From an uncultured Chitinophaga sp. (GTDB lineage Bacteria > Bacteroidota > Bacteroidia > Cytophagales > Cyclobacteriaceae): 64,000 bases of DNA. The stretch covers positions 1,488,001 to 1,552,000 of the forward strand of contig CABHOK010000003.1 in NCBI GenBank assembly GCA_902168205.1, given 5' to 3'. Positions 61,267 through 64,000 of the stretch are shown here, in pieces. Made by a program: the position numbers and the translations under genes. Within the stretch, counting starts at the first letter, position 1. Each line of letters begins with the position of its first letter. The notes below the pieces were generated by a model, which searched no databases, was not told the DNA's origin, and saw only the letters and a list, made by a program, of their open reading frames with translations.

Positions 61267-61274
61267 CAAAGATA
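61267..61274 (-). promoter_or_regulatory. TATCTTTG promoter box close to a start codon
   Basis: The minus strand reads TATCTTTG, a perfect -7 box, only 7 bases upstream of the methyltransferase ATG at 61259; transcription would begin at or next to the start codon. Confidence 0.5.
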
Positions 61275-61373
61275 AACGTTAATCGTTATCGGTTAATAGT
61301 TAATTGGCGGGTAATCATCAGGTACTTGCTTGCCGGCAGGCGAAAGAATATAAATTACCAGCTAAGAAAGTTT

Positions 61374-61753
61374 ATGTCTATAGGAGTGGAGTTTATCGCG
61401 CTATTTCCAAGGGACGACTTCAATGCTGCCACGGTTTTGCCATCAGGCCATTCGCCAGGTTTTACCCGGTGAACAGAATAAAATGGAGATTGTATTTTGA
61501 ATCCGGTGGAGGTCTTGTTTATACGTTGACTGAATTTCCTGAGCCCACCGATCGGGACAATCGACTCGGACTTCAGTTAAATGGAATAACAAAGTATGGC
61601 ATAGGTTATGACATCAACATTTCAAGGAGTACTTCGATTATCGTCAGCGTCCGACATCTTCACATCTCCAATGGAAACACCAAAGGTGCAGCGCGGAATC
61701 CCTCTCACGACAGCAACGGGTTTTCTATAGGACTAGCGCACCGATTGAAATAG
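61374..61753 (+). pseudogene. Decayed PagL-like acyloxyacyl hydrolase gene
   Basis: One frame reads MSIGVEFIALFPRDDFNAAT from 61374; a different frame reads FARFYPVNRIKWRLYFESGG from about 61450 and on to VSVRHLHISNGNTKGAARNP and FSIGLAHRLK at 61753. The second part carries the His and Ser signature of lipid A deacylase/acyloxyacyl hydrolase barrels. The frames should be one protein, and a signal peptide is missing, so the gene is frameshifted and 5'-truncated. An alternative is that only the C-terminal piece was ever captured here. Confidence 0.6.
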
Positions 61754-61891
61754 GTTGTAGATTGTGTGACGGTTATTGTCAATGAGACCTTTCCTCAAAA
61801 TTCTTTCACAATCATAAAACTTTTCAAGCCCACTTATCATCTTTATATCAGAAAACGGCAGTAATGCCTAAATCCTTCGAAATTAGACCTC

Positions 61892-62521
61892 ATGGCCGAG
61901 ACCTTACTCGACATCGCGATGATGCATTCTGAAACCGTAATTGCCCGGGCGAAACAAGGCGACCAGAATGCTCAAGGTAAACTGGTGCAGTTGTGGTACA
62001 AACGTATCTACAACTTCAGCTACAAGTTTTTTATGGATCATGACCTGGCCATGGAAGTATCGCAGAAAACCTTTATCTCGATGTGCCGGAACCTGGCTGG
62101 CCTGCAGGACATTGCCCGGTTCAAGTCATGGCTCTATAAAATTGCTGTAAACTATTGCCGCGAGGAAGCCCGCAGAAAGAAAGGGAGCCGGTCGTTATCA
62201 TTCGATGTGGTATGGAACCGTGAAGCTGAAGATTCGCCCAAGTGGGAGTCGTCATCACAGCGGTATGCGAACCCGGAAAGCCAATACCAGCAAGCCGAAC
62301 TCTCCGACATTCTGCAGCAGGCGCTCTTTGAGCTGAGTGATGAACAACGCGAAGTGGTGATCATGAAGGAATACGAAGGATTGAAGTTTCGTGAGATCGC
62401 GGAAGTGCTGAATATATCAGAGAACACAGTGAAGTCGAGGATGTATTACGGTCTTGATGGATTGAAGAAAATTCTGGAACGAAAAAATATTACTAAAGAT
62501 ACAATTGGCTATGAGCTATAA
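61892..62521 (+). CDS. ECF-family RNA polymerase sigma factor
   Basis: The 209-residue product has region 2 (about 20-95; WYKRIYNFSYKFFMDHDLAM, FKSWLYKIAVNYCREEARRK), a Ser- and Glu-rich linker, and region 4 (about 145-200; ELSDEQREVVIMKEYEGLKF, EIAEVLNISENTVKSRMYYG). It overlaps the next gene by 17 bases, the same overlap as the other sigma/anti-sigma pair in the window. No clear promoter is seen in the 138 bases before it. Confidence 0.92.
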   Translation: MAETLLDIAMMHSETVIARAKQGDQNAQGKLVQLWYKRIYNFSYKFFMDHDLAMEVSQKTFISMCRNLAGLQDIARFKSWLYKIAVNYCREEARRKKGSRSLSFDVVWNREAEDSPKWESSSQRYANPESQYQQAELSDILQQALFELSDEQREVVIMKEYEGLKFREIAEVLNISENTVKSRMYYGLDGLKKILERKNITKDTIGYEL

Positions 62522-63359
62522 ACCTGATCAACACGATTGGATGGCTTACCTCTATGGCGAACTGGAGGGTGCTGAAAAAGAAAAGATGGAGCAGTATCTT
62601 TTATCGGATCCGCATGCACGCAAAGAACTGGAGCAATACCAGCAATTGCGCAAAATGATGGGCGCCGTAGAAGATAAAGAAGTAATTGCTCCGCCCATCG
62701 TAGTGGGCGATAATCGCCAGCGCTTTATCTGGAATACACCGGCCGTGCGCATGGTGGCCAGCATTGCGGCTTCTCTTCTTATCATCATCCTGGTGGGTAA
62801 ACTTACCGGTACGCAAATAAGTATGTCGGGCAACGAGTTCAGGTTGAGTTTTGGTGATGCGCCTAAGCGTGAAGTGATACAGCCTGCAACGCAGGGGCTA
62901 TCCGCCAACGAAGTGCAGAACATGATCAACGAGTCGCTTAACCAGAACAATATAGCGATGCAGGCAAGCTGGAAAGAAACACAGCAAAAGCTCGATGCTT
63001 CTATTCGCAGTAACCTCGCATCCAATTCCGGTAAGATCGACAAGCTGGTGAAAGAAGCTTCCAATGCTTCACAGGAACAGATCCGTCAGTTTGTATCAAC
63101 GCTGCAGAACGACAATGCAGAAGTAGTAAAGAATTACTTTCAGCTTTCTTCAACCGAGCAGAAAAAATATATTGAGGGACTACTCGTAGATTTTGCAAAA
63201 TACCTGCAGCAACAACGCAACGATGACCTGCAACTGGTGCAAACACAGCTGAAAGCGCTGGAGCAGAACACCGACATTTTCAAGCAGGAAACCGAACAGA
63301 TACTAACCAGTATCATTACCACGGTGAATGGTGCTGAAGTAAAAGAAACGAAGTATTGA
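62505..63359 (+). CDS. Transmembrane anti-sigma factor with coiled-coil periplasmic part
   Basis: The 284-residue protein starts with a zinc-finger-type anti-sigma-like helical region without His-Cys motif (residues 1-60; HDWMAYLYGELEGAEKEKME, typical of DUF anti-sigma proteins), one membrane helix (about 84-101, MVASIAASLLIIILVG), and a long helical, glutamine-rich periplasmic part (about 125-280) predicted to be coiled coil. It likely holds the preceding sigma factor at the inner membrane until a periplasmic signal is sensed. An ATG 6 bases later is an equally good start. Confidence 0.82.
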   Translation: MAMSYKPDQHDWMAYLYGELEGAEKEKMEQYLLSDPHARKELEQYQQLRKMMGAVEDKEVIAPPIVVGDNRQRFIWNTPAVRMVASIAASLLIIILVGKLTGTQISMSGNEFRLSFGDAPKREVIQPATQGLSANEVQNMINESLNQNNIAMQASWKETQQKLDASIRSNLASNSGKIDKLVKEASNASQEQIRQFVSTLQNDNAEVVKNYFQLSSTEQKKYIEGLLVDFAKYLQQQRNDDLQLVQTQLKALEQNTDIFKQETEQILTSIITTVNGAEVKETKY

Positions 63360-63363
63360 TGAT

Positions 63364-63379
63364 TCGGTATATATACCGA
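63364..63379. repeat. 16-bp perfect palindrome between anti-sigma gene and next gene
   Basis: TCGGTATATATACCGA lies 4 bases after the anti-sigma stop and 10 bases before the next ATG. It could be an operator or a small hairpin that separates the two coding regions. Confidence 0.6.
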
Positions 63380-63389
63380 TAAAGAAAAA

Positions 63390-64000
63390 ATGAACAGACA
63401 ATTAGATAATTCAAGGAATATGAAATCGATTATTCAAGTATGGATGAGCAGTGTGTTGGTGCTGGTGATCGGGGCTCACGTTGCAACCGCGCAGAAGATT
63501 GATGACGAGCGCATGAGACGGGATATAAGCGTAGCTGAAAATGTGCTGGGTACATTGATCAAACAACAATTCAGCAATCAGCGTACATTCTTTCAGTTAG
63601 AGATAAAAGGAAATTACCAGCAGGGATACGGTGTGACTTTTTCACTGCCTGCGGATTATACTACTCCGATAGCCTTCACGCTCGGCTCTGGCAATGGTGT
63701 GGTGGTATATAGCGATGAGTTTGAAGAGCCCGCTACTATTGATATACGCGGTAGCGAAGATGGCAGTGACGACCGCGCAGTGGTGAACGGCAGAAACACC
63801 TATAAGCTGAAAGAGAAAACAAAGGGCAGAACCCGTGGTGTTGACATGGACAGCATCCGCGATGCATACAACCTGAAAGTGATTGAAGCTGCAAAAGAAT
63901 TTATACTCGATTACAGTGACATGATCTCACAGCTTGGTCCTCAGGAAAGAATCGTAGTAACGAACCAGGGCAACCAGCCGCGCGCATGGGTAGGTCAGTA
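63390..64000 (+). CDS. Exported protein, partial at the window end
   Basis: The frame opens with ATG at 63390 (or 63420, which starts directly with MKSIIQVWMSS) and carries a signal peptide ending at ATAQ. The first 200 residues contain RRDISVAENVLGTLIKQQF, a beta-rich domain and an acidic, Gly-Arg stretch; I recognise no family. It is the third gene of the sigma/anti-sigma operon and could be its exported target or a signal protein. The 3' end is outside the window. Confidence 0.7.
   Translation, partial: MNRQLDNSRNMKSIIQVWMSSVLVLVIGAHVATAQKIDDERMRRDISVAENVLGTLIKQQFSNQRTFFQLEIKGNYQQGYGVTFSLPADYTTPIAFTLGSGNGVVVYSDEFEEPATIDIRGSEDGSDDRAVVNGRNTYKLKEKTKGRTRGVDMDSIRDAYNLKVIEAAKEFILDYSDMISQLGPQERIVVTNQGNQPRAWVGQ

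Overview
The window comes from a member of the Bacteroidota, most likely a gliding or polysaccharide-using Cytophagales (Chryseolinea/Fulvivirga-like). The evidence is type IX secretion sorting domains, a SprB-like adhesin with its PorP/SprF partner, Bacteroidota promoter boxes (TAnnTTTG), weak Shine-Dalgarno signals, DUF5777 and fused E1 genes. The sequence is ordinary chromosome of moderate GC. I see no rRNA, tRNA, CRISPR array, prophage or insertion sequence.

Layout. 0-7 kb: small conserved genes, a PD40/OmpA protein, a cysteine-peptidase-like protein and a large secreted GH74 xyloglucanase with a CBM60-like module. 7-13 kb: an ECF sigma factor overlapping a dual-membrane-spanning anti-sigma/beta-barrel protein, followed by a cytochrome-like lipoprotein, YceI and DUF5777. 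13-18 kb: a NarL/FixJ response regulator and a very large TPR-PAS hybrid kinase. 18-21 kb: a STAS-like protein and a GH89 lipoprotein. 21-34 kb (minus): an operon of a giant SprB-like adhesin, PorP/SprF and an FG-GAP type IX substrate. 34-43 kb: a regulatory-dense region with small genes, a SPOR-OmpA protein, a TlpA-like protein, a Gly-rich secreted protein, a propeller kinase and a receiver protein. 43-54 kb: a kinase, hydrolase, broken SDR, DinB polymerase, a membrane protein with a truncated duplicate, lipoproteins, an SRAP paralogue lacking catalytic residues, a YheT/YfiT/TerC cluster and alanine dehydrogenase. 54-64 kb: fused alpha/beta E1, lipoproteins, a LuxE-like enzyme, DoxX, SIMPL, a methyltransferase, a decayed PagL-like gene and a second ECF sigma/anti-sigma pair running off the window.

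The strongest candidates for something undescribed are two. First, at 34-39 kb five copies of an 18-bp inverted repeat (7-bp arms, 4-bp spacer, consensus ATCCGTA-AAAA-TACGGAT) each stand exactly 73 or 74 bases before a TTTG of a promoter-like box. They front small genes, a thioredoxin-like gene and a probable small RNA with its own terminator. A sixth copy precedes the receiver/kinase pair at 42-43 kb. This looks like one regulon with fixed promoter geometry. Second, the 7188-10389 pair encodes a single polypeptide that should cross both membranes, resembling the dual membrane-spanning anti-sigma factors reported in Bacteroides.
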